Below, piece after piece: positions 44,304-52,566 of a stretch of DNA of 64,000 nt. Where the stretch lies: the IMG/VR virus record IMGVR_UViG_3300008954_000029, positions 1 to 64,000 of that record. One strand, 5' to 3'. This DNA comes from a virus. Each line of letters opens with the position of its first letter. Positions within the stretch are counted from its first letter, which is position 1. Below the pieces are notes generated by a model. It saw only the letters and a list, made by a program, of their open reading frames with translations. It was not told where the DNA came from and made no database searches. The position numbers were made by a program, and so were the translations under genes.

Positions 44304-47041
44304 CTTACTTTTCTCCCATCATCAAGGGTAAATTCGAAAACCTTTTTCACTCCGTTGTGATGAACTTGCTCGACCGGAATGAAGATGTCTTCACCGGTGT
44401 CTTCGTCTCGGGAGCGGACAATGTCTCCTACTACAACGTCGCCAATTTGCTTATCAGCAACCTTTCCCTTGTCTTTATTATAAATAGTAACCTTTTCAGA
44501 AAAAGACAAACATTTGTTGAAGCCGTAGCCAGAGAAGTATTCAAACAGGTCCCAAATCTGTTGGGATGTTGCGTAATCAATCTTCTTTTGTTCGCAACCG
44601 TCAATGAACTTCTTCTTAATCTTATTCTTTTCCTTCTCCACCTCCGCAACACCCTTCTTGGTCAGCAACTTGCGAAGTTTGTTGCCCTCGTCCAAAGAAA
44701 TGTTGCGACCCAACTTGTGGGCCAACTCAGCAATCTGCTCTTGGAAGATCAAGAAGCCAGCAGTGTCTTTGGTTATGTCCTTAAAGACTTGATGGGGGTA
44801 TTCAACACTATCAGGGTCGCGACGGGCTTCCACATAACTCTTATCTACGCCCGCACTCAACGGCCCAGGTCGGTAGATGGAGGTGATAGCAGCCAAATCA
44901 ACCAAGTTCGTCGGCATTACCCGTTGGCATAGTTTTTGCGCACCACTTTCGGTGAATTGAAAGATTCCAGCCCAACTTCCATCGTGAAAGATGTTTTCAT
45001 AGACATCTTGATCGTTAAAGTCAATCACCTCCGGGTGGAGATTCTTATTATAAAACTCACGCACATCGTCAAATGTGGGATCTGCGATGCCTTCGTGGCG
45101 CTTCAAAATGTGACGGATTGCTCCCTCCATCATACGAAGTGATGCGAGGCCAAGAATGTCAAACTTAATAAAGCCCATTGGCTCCAAATGCCTGACGTTT
45201 TGACCCTCCGTCCAAGGAGTTTGCCTAACACCCTTGCTGTTAATGAGCGGCATACGGGTATCAAGATCCTCGCCAATCACCACCCCACCAGCGTGCCTAG
45301 AACAAGACCGAATCTGTCCGTAAAGAACATTAATGTGAGTCTTGACTTGCGGATACTTCCTGAGGAAGTCTTGAAGCGACTTACTATACAACATCACTTC
45401 TTCAAAAGTAGGCGTATAGACACCAGCCTTGATGCCGTGTGCCTTCTTGGCCTCCGGTGTTGCCTCATAGAGCATTCGGCCAGTTACGAAATTGACCTCC
45501 GTAAAGGGAATGTCGTAGAACTTTGAAATGTCCTTAATAAGGCTGCGAAGTTGAAGAGTATTCCAGTTAGAAATGGGAACAACAGTCGTGTCGCCCCACT
45601 CCTGAATCAGATCCTCCTTCAAAGACATCGGGTCGCTTACGTCGTAGTCAATATCCGGGTATCCCGCACCTTCTTCCGTCAGGAATCGCGAAAATTGAAG
45701 CTTATACTTCAAAGGATCAACTTGCGTAATCCCCATGACATACGAAATCAGCGAACCAGCAGCGCTTCCACGCCCAGCCCCAACAAGTTGGTCCTGAACG
45801 GCCCTATCAGCAATCGCCTTCATTGTTAGGAAATACTTGGAGAACCCACGCTTCTGGATTACCTTGATTTCGCCCTTCAAGCGATCAACATACTCCTTGT
45901 TGTCTTCCAGGCCATTGGCTTTCAGGCCATCAACACAATACTGGACAAGCGCTTGGTCAGCACTCACGCCATCCGGCACAACAAAGTCAGGAAGGCGAAC
46001 CTCCGTGTCGGGGAAGAACGATTCCACCCGATCGTGGGCGATTTGGTGTGTGCGAACAATAGAATCCATCACCAAGTCATCGTTATAAGAGACATTCAAC
46101 TCGCTGGCGAACCTCTTGTAGGACTCCCACATAGCATCGCCATTCTTTGGGTAGAGTTCGTAGTCCATGTCATCAAGAGACGCGGGGAGGTCAATGTCGA
46201 GCCACTCGGGCCGACGAGCCTTCCCAATCCAACCAAGCCGACGATAAAGTTCGCGGTCCTTGAACGTGTCTTGCGACGGGAAATGGCTATCGGCCGTCGA
46301 AATGAGATCGACGCCCATTTTTTGACACGTCTTAATGATGTATTGGTTTAGTTCGTGCTGCTCGGGGATGCGATTCCATTGAATCTCGCCGTACCAACGA
46401 TCGCCGAAGACCTCCTGCATTTGCTGTGTGGTCTTATACATCGCTTGCATAACGGCATCGGGGCCGTCGTCGCGATTTCTCCAATAATCTTGAGCGTATA
46501 CGCCGCCAAGACAGGCACTACTCGCAATGATGCCTTCACCATACTCTTTAAGAAGGCGATAATCCATACGCGGATAGCGATAGAAGTTACCTTCCTTGAA
46601 ACTTTCCGAAACCAACTTAAAAAGATTATTAAGCCCGGTTTGGTTTTGGGCCAAGAGAATCAAGTGGCTACGACGGCGTAGCAAGTCCTTCTTCTCGCCG
46701 CGAGTTTCCTCTTCAACGAAAGTCCCGATCTCCTCGTTACGCTTCTCCTTTAGAGCCTCAACCTCCTGCTTCCACTTTGAAATGGAGGGAAGGAAGTAGG
46801 CTTCGCAACCGAAGATCGGCTTAAAGTCCTTGCCGTCCTTCTGCATCTTCTTGGCGTGCTGGGCTTGATAGACTAGCCCGTTGGCGTTTCCGTGGTCCGT
46901 GAGTGCCAAAGCATCCTGACCGGTCTCCCAAGCATAATCCATGTGCTCACCGGGATAACCGAGGCCGTCGAAAATGCTCGCATTCGAGTGGGCATGCAGG
47001 CCCACGAACTTGACGTGTGATTTAATTCTCTTCTTGCTCAT
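44216..47041 (-). CDS. dnaE: N-terminal half of split DNA polymerase III alpha (N-extein + N-intein)
   Basis: 941 residues. PHP domain at the start (F-V-G-L-H-A-H-S-N-A-S and L-T-D-H-G-N), palm region G-A-G-R-G-S-A-A-G-S and the catalytic P-D-I-D-Y-D near 475. The extein stops at residue 843 in G-Y-G-F-N-K; the N-intein follows to the stop. Replicative polymerase of the C family, unusual in phages, which mostly use family A or B. The split lies three residues downstream of the cyanobacterial DnaE split site. Confidence 0.93.
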   Translation of the reverse strand: MSKKRIKSHVKFVGLHAHSNASIFDGLGYPGEHMDYAWETGQDALALTDHGNANGLVYQAQHAKKMQKDGKDFKPIFGCEAYFLPSISKWKQEVEALKEKRNEEIGTFVEEETRGEKKDLLRRRSHLILLAQNQTGLNNLFKLVSESFKEGNFYRYPRMDYRLLKEYGEGIIASSACLGGVYAQDYWRNRDDGPDAVMQAMYKTTQQMQEVFGDRWYGEIQWNRIPEQHELNQYIIKTCQKMGVDLISTADSHFPSQDTFKDRELYRRLGWIGKARRPEWLDIDLPASLDDMDYELYPKNGDAMWESYKRFASELNVSYNDDLVMDSIVRTHQIAHDRVESFFPDTEVRLPDFVVPDGVSADQALVQYCVDGLKANGLEDNKEYVDRLKGEIKVIQKRGFSKYFLTMKAIADRAVQDQLVGAGRGSAAGSLISYVMGITQVDPLKYKLQFSRFLTEEGAGYPDIDYDVSDPMSLKEDLIQEWGDTTVVPISNWNTLQLRSLIKDISKFYDIPFTEVNFVTGRMLYEATPEAKKAHGIKAGVYTPTFEEVMLYSKSLQDFLRKYPQVKTHINVLYGQIRSCSRHAGGVVIGEDLDTRMPLINSKGVRQTPWTEGQNVRHLEPMGFIKFDILGLASLRMMEGAIRHILKRHEGIADPTFDDVREFYNKNLHPEVIDFNDQDVYENIFHDGSWAGIFQFTESGAQKLCQRVMPTNLVDLAAITSIYRPGPLSAGVDKSYVEARRDPDSVEYPHQVFKDITKDTAGFLIFQEQIAELAHKLGRNISLDEGNKLRKLLTKKGVAEVEKEKNKIKKKFIDGCEQKKIDYATSQQIWDLFEYFSGYGFNKCLSFSEKVTIYNKDKGKVADKQIGDVVVGDIVRSRDEDTGEDIFIPVEQVHHNGVKKVFEFTLDDGRKVRCTMDHKFRTKCGQMLPIKEILERELEIV
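44219..44512 (-). other. split intein N-terminal part (98 aa)
   Basis: Begins with Cys (C-L-S-F-S-E-K-V), block A. V-R-C-T-M-D-H-K-F is block B with the TxxH, and G-Q-M-L-P-I-K-E-I-L-E-R-E-L closes the module, strikingly like Npu DnaE N-intein (D-G-Q-M-L-P-I-D-E-I-F-E-R-E-L). Catalytic residues are intact. Confidence 0.94.
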
Positions 47042-47049
47042 TCCAATAC

Positions 47050-47499
47050 TTACCTTTTAAGCCTTCGCGACTTAGTTACACCTTCGCGACTTAGGATGCG
47101 GCTCACCTTGGTAATGCTCCACTTCTCTCCGGGAAACATCGTTTCCATTCTCTCCACGATTTCACGCAGCTTCCAACCAGAGTTGCGATAATCCACGACG
47201 GTTGAAGCCATAAACCACTTATCCCCCTTCGCCAGCTTCCCGTTTTCAACCTTGTAGCCAAACGGAGCACCTCCCACCCACTCTCCACGAGCCTGCTTTT
47301 GCGCCAAGGCCTGCTTTGTCAATTTCCTGATCGACGGTCCTGAACCTTTGCTATGTACCGCCCAATGGCAATCTTGACAGAGGGAGACTGTCCTTTTACC
47401 TCCTAAGCTTCGGGGCACCACATGATGATCATGCAAGTCATCGCGCGAACCGCACTCAAAGCACGATGTGCGCGCATTTGATTTATTCTTCTTCGTCAT
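47050..47499 (-). CDS. HNH endonuclease with recombinase-like helix
   Basis: 149 residues. C-F-E-C-G ... D-H-H-V-V-P-R-S-L-G-G ... L-C-Q-D-C-H-W-A-V-H is an HNH core with zinc-binding CxxC pairs. The C-terminal half (G-A-P-F-G-Y, then W-K-L-R-E-I-V-E-R-M) looks like the C-terminal DNA-binding part of serine recombinases, common in phage free-standing HNH genes. It lies eight bases from the start of the dnaE N-half, so both ends of that gene face a mobile nuclease. Confidence 0.8.
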   Translation of the reverse strand: MTKKNKSNARTSCFECGSRDDLHDHHVVPRSLGGKRTVSLCQDCHWAVHSKGSGPSIRKLTKQALAQKQARGEWVGGAPFGYKVENGKLAKGDKWFMASTVVDYRNSGWKLREIVERMETMFPGEKWSITKVSRILSREGVTKSRRLKR

Positions 47500-48373
47500 C
47501 GATTCCTATTGGGTTAAGTTCTCTATAGTATAGCATCTTTTTAGATGGCCGCGCAAGTAAATTCGCCTCTTCCGAGCCTAAAAAGTTGGTCAAGTTGTCC
47601 CAACTGTCTATTCGGTAATACCACGGCAATTCCACCTCTTTTGCTCCATCCATTATAACAGATTCATAGACCTTGTCAAGAGAAAATTTTCGGGCTGAAT
47701 TTCTTTCTTCTAATGGGAGCTTGTCGTAATTTTCATTATAAACATACGTCTCCGGGTCAAACGTGCCGGTGCCACTTTTCATTGTTCTGAGGATTGTTTT
47801 GTATTCTTCCTCACGGAAAGAAAAACCAAGGTATTCTCCGTCCTTAAAAGTCTTTCCTTCATAGGACAAGCAAAATAAGTCCTTGCCTGAAATGTCCCTG
47901 CGATGGGGGCGCAGAATCTTGGGGTCATACACGCCATAAGGGTAAGAAACATAGTATTTCTTGGGGACGGCCCACTTGCTTATACGATGAGCAACCCACC
48001 ACGCCATAAGGGCGCCTTGCATCACGCTCCACCCGTAACAATCTATCTTATCACGATACTTTGGGTGGATGGGGACATAGTAAATGGGGATCGACCTTTG
48101 GTTCTCAAAAGCGTTTCTATCAAATGCCCTATAGAGCCACACAGGATCCTGGACGTAGTCACCGATCCGATGTCGGATGAGGGGCTGCATGTCATCATTA
48201 CAAACAATCCAAATTGTATCCGCTCCCGCAAAGGCACACTCCACCACAGACCTCTCAATGGCGAGATAGTTCTGCGCTATTGGTTGTAGGCAGTCGTGCC
48301 AAGGAAAACCAAAGTCCCCCTCAAAGCCAGCGACAGGAATGACGCCTACTAGATGGTCGTGTCCCTTACCCAT
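47483..48373 (-). CDS. putative nucleotidyltransferase-like phage protein
   Basis: 296 residues. V-I-P-V-A-G-F ... P-W-H-D-C-L-Q-P-I-A and G-A-D-T-I-W-I-V-C-N-D-D resemble GT-A-fold nucleotidyltransferases. Similar proteins occur in marine phages, always unassigned. Overlaps the HNH gene by 17 bases and the upstream gene by eight. May belong with the PurA-like gene in a nucleotide- or sugar-modifying module. Confidence 0.55.
   Translation of the reverse strand: MGKGHDHLVGVIPVAGFEGDFGFPWHDCLQPIAQNYLAIERSVVECAFAGADTIWIVCNDDMQPLIRHRIGDYVQDPVWLYRAFDRNAFENQRSIPIYYVPIHPKYRDKIDCYGWSVMQGALMAWWVAHRISKWAVPKKYYVSYPYGVYDPKILRPHRRDISGKDLFCLSYEGKTFKDGEYLGFSFREEEYKTILRTMKSGTGTFDPETYVYNENYDKLPLEERNSARKFSLDKVYESVIMDGAKEVELPWYYRIDSWDNLTNFLGSEEANLLARPSKKMLYYRELNPIGIDDEEE
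47652..47679 (-). promoter_or_regulatory. candidate internal promoter before HNH and dnaE N-half
   Basis: TTGACA, 16 nt, TATAAT on the minus strand inside the coding sequence of the gene at 47483. Perfect hexamers, but the bases also code protein, so it may be chance. Confidence 0.4.
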
Positions 48374-49112
48374 ACGGATTTATGATTATATCATCGTATT
48401 CATCAGGAATCAAGTCCTTTGTTTCAATAATCTCTCTTCGGTCGTATGCTAGTTTTATTGAAATACGGTAATGTTCGCCTGTTTCCTTATTTATGCCGTT
48501 CTTGCGACCCTGAATACCAGCCTCTTTCATCATGTCCAACACCTTGTACCGGACATAGATCTCTAACGCTTCGTTTTCTTTAATTCCCTCGGGACCAAAG
48601 TAGGAAATGGCCACTAAATTACGATCTTTTAGGTACTCTTCGTCATTAATAAAATGAACTTCTCTCACAAAGTCTTCATCTGAGGTAAGTTTCTTTATAT
48701 CGTGTGGAGCGCAAGACGGTATGTCATACCAGTCTAACACCTTGTAGCCCAAAGTATCTTTTTGATAGGAAGCCTGTATTCCTTCAACGTTTTGGTCATC
48801 AAAGACATACAACTTGTCGTATTGTACCCGGAACACGCGAGAGTTCTGCGTCACAACTTTAACCAAATTATCTTCTTCAATACGAACGTTGGAAACCTTA
48901 TCAGCGAACATACTGAGTCCTCGCAAGCTCAAGTCTGCTAGTAGTTTGTCTCGCAGGGCTGTGGAATTCTGGTGGCCTTCAACCAAATCAAACGGACGAG
49001 ACTTCTCCAAATGGTTTAAAATAAGGGGATACTTGTTCTCGTAACTGTACCGTACAGCGTCCGTATTGCCCCCTATAACAACGCCTTCAAACTTATAAAT
49101 GTGGTTATTCAA
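48366..49112 (-). CDS. hypothetical protein with Rossmann-like start
   Basis: 248 residues from TTG 49112 (M-N-N-H-I-Y-K-F-E-G-V-V-I-G-G-N-T-D-A). The G-G-N-x-x-A turn after a strand resembles a dinucleotide-binding fold, but no full motif is seen. The middle contains V-Y-F/V-F-D-D-Q-N. Sits directly after purA. Unknown function. Confidence 0.5.
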   Translation of the reverse strand: MNNHIYKFEGVVIGGNTDAVRYSYENKYPLILNHLEKSRPFDLVEGHQNSTALRDKLLADLSLRGLSMFADKVSNVRIEEDNLVKVVTQNSRVFRVQYDKLYVFDDQNVEGIQASYQKDTLGYKVLDWYDIPSCAPHDIKKLTSDEDFVREVHFINDEEYLKDRNLVAISYFGPEGIKENEALEIYVRYKVLDMMKEAGIQGRKNGINKETGEHYRISIKLAYDRREIIETKDLIPDEYDDIIINPYG

Positions 49113-49119
49113 TATACTT

Positions 49120-50112
49120 CTAGATGGCCTCTTTATTCGAACTAAAAACGACCTCCACCTCATCATTAATGTTTTGAGTAATAAATTCCTTCATTTCGTT
49201 TGAATTATCAAAATCAAGAATTTGCTGATCTAGGATTAAGCGGTATTCACCAACCTCTTCCAGGACATCAACCTTGTTGATGATCAGGTTTGTTACTCCA
49301 TTGATGTTAGAGGCCTTTTGGAGGAGATTTAAATCCATCCAATTACATTGCCTTGGACGACCGGTAGTAGCACCGTATTCTTCGCCTGCGTCACGAATAG
49401 CATTGAAAATAGCGTCCTTAGGTTGGAACTTCTTGGCCCCGACGTAGGTTTCGTACATCTTCGCTACGCCATAGACGTTTCTTAAAGAACGTGGGGGTAC
49501 TCCGTTAAGAAATGCTGAAGCAGTCGTGCAGTGAGATGAAGTAACAAAAGGATAATCACCCCAATCAACGTCCAGTCCAAATCCCTGGGCGCCCTCAAAA
49601 AGTATCCGCACGTCTTCGCCACTTTCATGAAGTTCTTCGTAAAGATCGACAATAAATTCTTGAAGTACTTCAACGTTTTCGGCTCTTACTCCCTTTCTTG
49701 CGTACTTATCGCGATAGGCGGGCCCATTTCCTCGTTTCGTTGTTCCGATAGCAGTGTCCCTTCCATCTTCACGGAGGTGGTCTCGTGTGATGACATGTGT
49801 ATTGCGTGCAATACGTACAAATCGTCTAGCGGGTATTCCTGCTTCTTCGAGTTCCTTGATTTCAGCGAAAAACTGATCAGGATAAACAACGCACCCAGGC
49901 CCAATAATAGACTTGACGCCGTGCAAAACTCCGCAAGGTATGTGGTGAGTGACGAGCTTTTGTCCATTATGGTAAATAGTGTGGCCAGCGTTTTGACCAC
50001 CATTGTACCTTATGACATGTGTGTAGTCCCCGTTCTTACACAAATGGTTTGTTACTTTACCCTTTCCACAGTCTCCATACTGTAAATCCACCACCACATC
50101 TGCGATCATCAT
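49120..50112 (-). CDS. purA: short adenylosuccinate synthetase (PurA / PurZ-like)
   Basis: 330 residues, archaeal or phage length (bacterial PurA is about 430). G-D-C-G-K-G-K at 13-19 with D14 in the place of the catalytic Asp, H44 in N-A-G-H-T, G-T-T-K-R-G-N-G-P-A-Y and F-E-G-A-Q-G. It would join IMP (or dGMP in Z-type relatives) with aspartate using GTP. PurZ of diaminopurine phages replaces the Asp with Ser or Gly; here Asp is kept, favouring the ordinary reaction. Substrate should nevertheless be tested. Confidence 0.88.
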   Translation of the reverse strand: MMIADVVVDLQYGDCGKGKVTNHLCKNGDYTHVIRYNGGQNAGHTIYHNGQKLVTHHIPCGVLHGVKSIIGPGCVVYPDQFFAEIKELEEAGIPARRFVRIARNTHVITRDHLREDGRDTAIGTTKRGNGPAYRDKYARKGVRAENVEVLQEFIVDLYEELHESGEDVRILFEGAQGFGLDVDWGDYPFVTSSHCTTASAFLNGVPPRSLRNVYGVAKMYETYVGAKKFQPKDAIFNAIRDAGEEYGATTGRPRQCNWMDLNLLQKASNINGVTNLIINKVDVLEEVGEYRLILDQQILDFDNSNEMKEFITQNINDEVEVVFSSNKEAI

Positions 50113-50122
50113 TTCTCCTTTG

Positions 50123-50596
50123 TTAATTTATTAGCTTGTGATATTCTTTAATTGACTTAATTTTATTTTCTATTCTTTTCGCCAATTTAAGGACTCTATT
50201 GGCGTACCTCTTGGAAGACTTCAATTTCTTACATCTGTATCCACCATTGTACCCGCACAAGCCCCTCTTATACCTTCCCTTACCATAATCATACACCCAA
50301 AACGCCAGCGTCTTTGCCCCCACCTCTATTGACTTCCTGGGGTCCTTCAACTGGTTACAGGTTACTTTCGGTCTTGTGTACTTGGGCAGTACCTGTGTTA
50401 GTCCACAAGCACCACTTCTACTGACTGCTTCTGGCTTCCACCTGCTCTCCTCATTTATCAGGGCCACCAAAACTCTCGACCTTACCTTGTTCTTCTGTGC
50501 CTGTTCCACAAGATAATCCATGTGTTCACACGCAACTGCCGAATTTGGAAGTTGGATGGAAATCACAGACATACATAATAGTTGTGCCAGAGTCAT
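50123..50596 (-). CDS. secreted lytic transglycosylase
   Basis: 157 residues with a signal peptide (L-L-C-M-S-V-I-S-I-Q-L). The SLT core is visible: A-L-I-N-E-E-S-R-W with the catalytic Glu near 49, G-A-C-G-L-T-Q-V-L-P, and G-Y-N-G-G near 116. It cleaves glycan strands in the periplasm. It complements the amidase endolysin. Overlaps thyX by four bases. Confidence 0.82.
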   Translation of the reverse strand: MTLAQLLCMSVISIQLPNSAVACEHMDYLVEQAQKNKVRSRVLVALINEESRWKPEAVSRSGACGLTQVLPKYTRPKVTCNQLKDPRKSIEVGAKTLAFWVYDYGKGRYKRGLCGYNGGYRCKKLKSSKRYANRVLKLAKRIENKIKSIKEYHKLIN

Positions 50597-51306
50597 ACGT
50601 GCCCTCGCAACTCTCTATACGCAGAGACGGTCGTTGGCCACAGTTCTGTGGCGATGTCCAGGCAGGCTTGCGCAACTCTTTGAATTTCCCACTGTGCGTG
50701 AGCGTCTAAACGTAGGTCAATGAATTTGAGAAGATTAGACAAGTTGGCTGTTCCGTAATATTCCGTGTAGAGATTCTGCGGAAGGACTCCACGGGCTTGT
50801 TCGCGACACACACCGGCAGCAAGCAACTCTTCATACACAGATACAGAAGTCGCGTGATGGGCTTTTACCTTCTCGCTAGCCAAAAGATAATAATACTCGG
50901 GCAGCTCGGGATTTATCAATTCTTCCTCATTTGAAGCCTGCCTGTTAGACTTGTGTTGTGTCCTAAAAGCCTCTGGCTCGTAGAATTGAAGGTTCTCATC
51001 AGTGTACCTGCGGGAAACCTCATTGTAGGACCAAGTTCGGTGCCTATGGTGCTGACTCCTGATGAACAACGGTACGACAAACTTGAATGTCGCCCCACAA
51101 TGCTCCAGAGTGGATGTGTGGCGATTCTTAATAAGATACTTTATTAATTTCTTATCTTTTTCATCCAACTCTTCCTTATACTTGCCGAAACTTACACGGG
51201 CAGAGTTGACCACCATCTTGTCGTCACCATAATGCTGGATTAATTGAACCTTTCCAATGTCGTCACCGTAAAGATCAACTGAAATCTCCTTTGATTCGTC
51301 ATTCAT
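50593..51306 (-). CDS. thyX: flavin-dependent thymidylate synthase
   Basis: 237 residues. The ThyX motif R-H-R-T-W-S-Y-N-E-V-S-R-R is present at about 88-100 (RHRxxSxxExSxR). It methylates dUMP using FAD, NADPH and methylene-tetrahydrofolate, and takes dUMP from the Dut reaction. Confidence 0.94.
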   Translation of the reverse strand: MNDESKEISVDLYGDDIGKVQLIQHYGDDKMVVNSARVSFGKYKEELDEKDKKLIKYLIKNRHTSTLEHCGATFKFVVPLFIRSQHHRHRTWSYNEVSRRYTDENLQFYEPEAFRTQHKSNRQASNEEELINPELPEYYYLLASEKVKAHHATSVSVYEELLAAGVCREQARGVLPQNLYTEYYGTANLSNLLKFIDLRLDAHAQWEIQRVAQACLDIATELWPTTVSAYRELRGHV

Positions 51307-51580
51307 TTACAATGCCAACAACGTGGTTCTCAAGGATCAGGTGTACTTCTTCGTCCAAGATCCTGACCTTCTCTATCATTGGTGCATTGACCGCAATTAG
51401 CGTCTTTTTAACAAAATGCTTAGCACAGTCATCAGCGACGGCCACCACCCGGCAAAGCTTGTATTGCTCGCTTCGTGGATTATAATTCTCCGGAAGTAAA
51501 ACGCTTGATTTACTCTTATCCTTCGGAAGTTGAATAAGCTCAACTTGAAGGTGTCGGTTAACAGGCTTGAAATTCACCAT
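51299..51580 (-). CDS. GroES-like co-chaperonin
   Basis: 93 residues from ATG 51580. F-K-P-V-N-R-H-L-Q-V-E, V-L-L-P-E-N-Y and E-E-V-H-L-I-L-E-N-H-V-V-G-I-V match the beta-strands and roof of GroES/gp31-type phage co-chaperonins; the mobile-loop region (P-K-D-K-S-K-S-S-V-L-L-P) is present. It probably caps either the phage GroEL at 33184 or host GroEL. Overlaps thyX by eight bases. Confidence 0.75.
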   Translation of the reverse strand: MVNFKPVNRHLQVELIQLPKDKSKSSVLLPENYNPRSEQYKLCRVVAVADDCAKHFVKKTLIAVNAPMIEKVRILDEEVHLILENHVVGIVNE

Positions 51581-51671
51581 TTTCTCCAATAATGTGATTC
51601 AAAAACGATATGGTCTAATTGTAACGCCAAACGAGGTATTTGTTAATCACGCAATTGGCAATTATGCAATT

Positions 51672-52517
51672 TTATTCGTCCTCGCACTCATCGTCATCGG
51701 CGATATCGACGTCCTCGGGTACCTCTTCGCCACGAAGGCGCGCGCACTCTTCGAATGTCATGTTATTGTCGAAAATAAAGTGATAATCGTTGTCCCTGAG
51801 CAGGTTGTAAACCCTCTCGATGGGAATGAAGTAACCCATGTGCGTGATGGGGTCGCTGCTGAAGCCCATGGGTTGTACTGTGATCCTGGAAGGGATTCCA
51901 ATGTATTCGTATTTCTTCCTCTCGTCCGAGTAACGATAGAGGGCTCCTCCGGAGTTTCCAAAAATAGTCTGGGCAGTCGACATCCAATAGCGGTAATGGC
52001 TGATCTCATCATCCATGTAACAAATGTGACCGCTTGTGGCGATTGGGGCGTGGCCTAAGGACGCACCGACAGCATAGCAGGGATCAAAAATGTGAATGTT
52101 TTCGATGTCGCTCTCTGGGAACAGATTTGCGACATAAGGAGCACGGGTCTCCTTGTCGCGGACACGCAGGAGGGCCCAGTCCTGGCCGCCTTCCACCTCT
52201 GAATAGGCGACGATGTCCGCCTCAATAGCAAAACTACCAATACAGTGTGAATAATTGTTGTATTTAAAATATTCCACGTATACTGTATCAAGGATCTCGG
52301 TATCCATCTTCTTTTTCTTTACTGGATTCCATCTTTTCTCAACCTTAATACACTTTGCGACTACGTGGTGGTTGGTAATGACATAGGTGTGAAACTCGTC
52401 TCCGTGCTTCTCTGAATAGACAACGGTACCCGAACCACCAGAGCCCTTTGCTCTAACGCGGACGGTAGGGTAGAACATCTCTTCGTGCTTTTTAATAATT
52501 TTTGGTGATACAGGCAT
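51672..52517 (-). CDS. cytoplasmic trypsin-like serine protease
   Basis: 281 residues without signal peptide. H51 (T-N-H-H-V-V), D113 (G-Q-D-W-A-L) and S189 (G-N-S-G-G-A) form a trypsin-like triad. The C-terminus is acidic (D-I-A-D-D-D-E-C-E-D-E). Related proteases occur in marine myoviruses; head maturation or host protein cleavage are possible roles. TAGGAGA ribosome site. Confidence 0.8.
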   Translation of the reverse strand: MPVSPKIIKKHEEMFYPTVRVRAKGSGGSGTVVYSEKHGDEFHTYVITNHHVVAKCIKVEKRWNPVKKKKMDTEILDTVYVEYFKYNNYSHCIGSFAIEADIVAYSEVEGGQDWALLRVRDKETRAPYVANLFPESDIENIHIFDPCYAVGASLGHAPIATSGHICYMDDEISHYRYWMSTAQTIFGNSGGALYRYSDERKKYEYIGIPSRITVQPMGFSSDPITHMGYFIPIERVYNLLRDNDYHFIFDNNMTFEECARLRGEEVPEDVDIADDDECEDE

Positions 52518-52555
52518 AATCGTCTCCTAAGTTAGTGCGCTGGGCGCAGCCTTAC

Positions 52556-52565
52556 ATTAAATAGT
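52556..52565 (-). promoter_or_regulatory. ACTATTTAAT motif
   Basis: Minus-strand motif about 40 bp before the protease start and just after the nrdJ stop; distance fits a -10 element. Confidence 0.5.
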
Positions 52566-52566
52566 C

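Noticed and set aside
44480-44500. TATAAATAG inside the dnaE N-intein
   Set aside because: It codes V-T-I-Y-N-K in the intein and is not next to a gene start; chance match.
49120-50112. PurZ and a diaminopurine (Z) genome
   Set aside because: The catalytic Asp that PurZ loses is present (D14), and neither DatZ-type dATPase nor a DpoZ-type polymerase is seen in this window.
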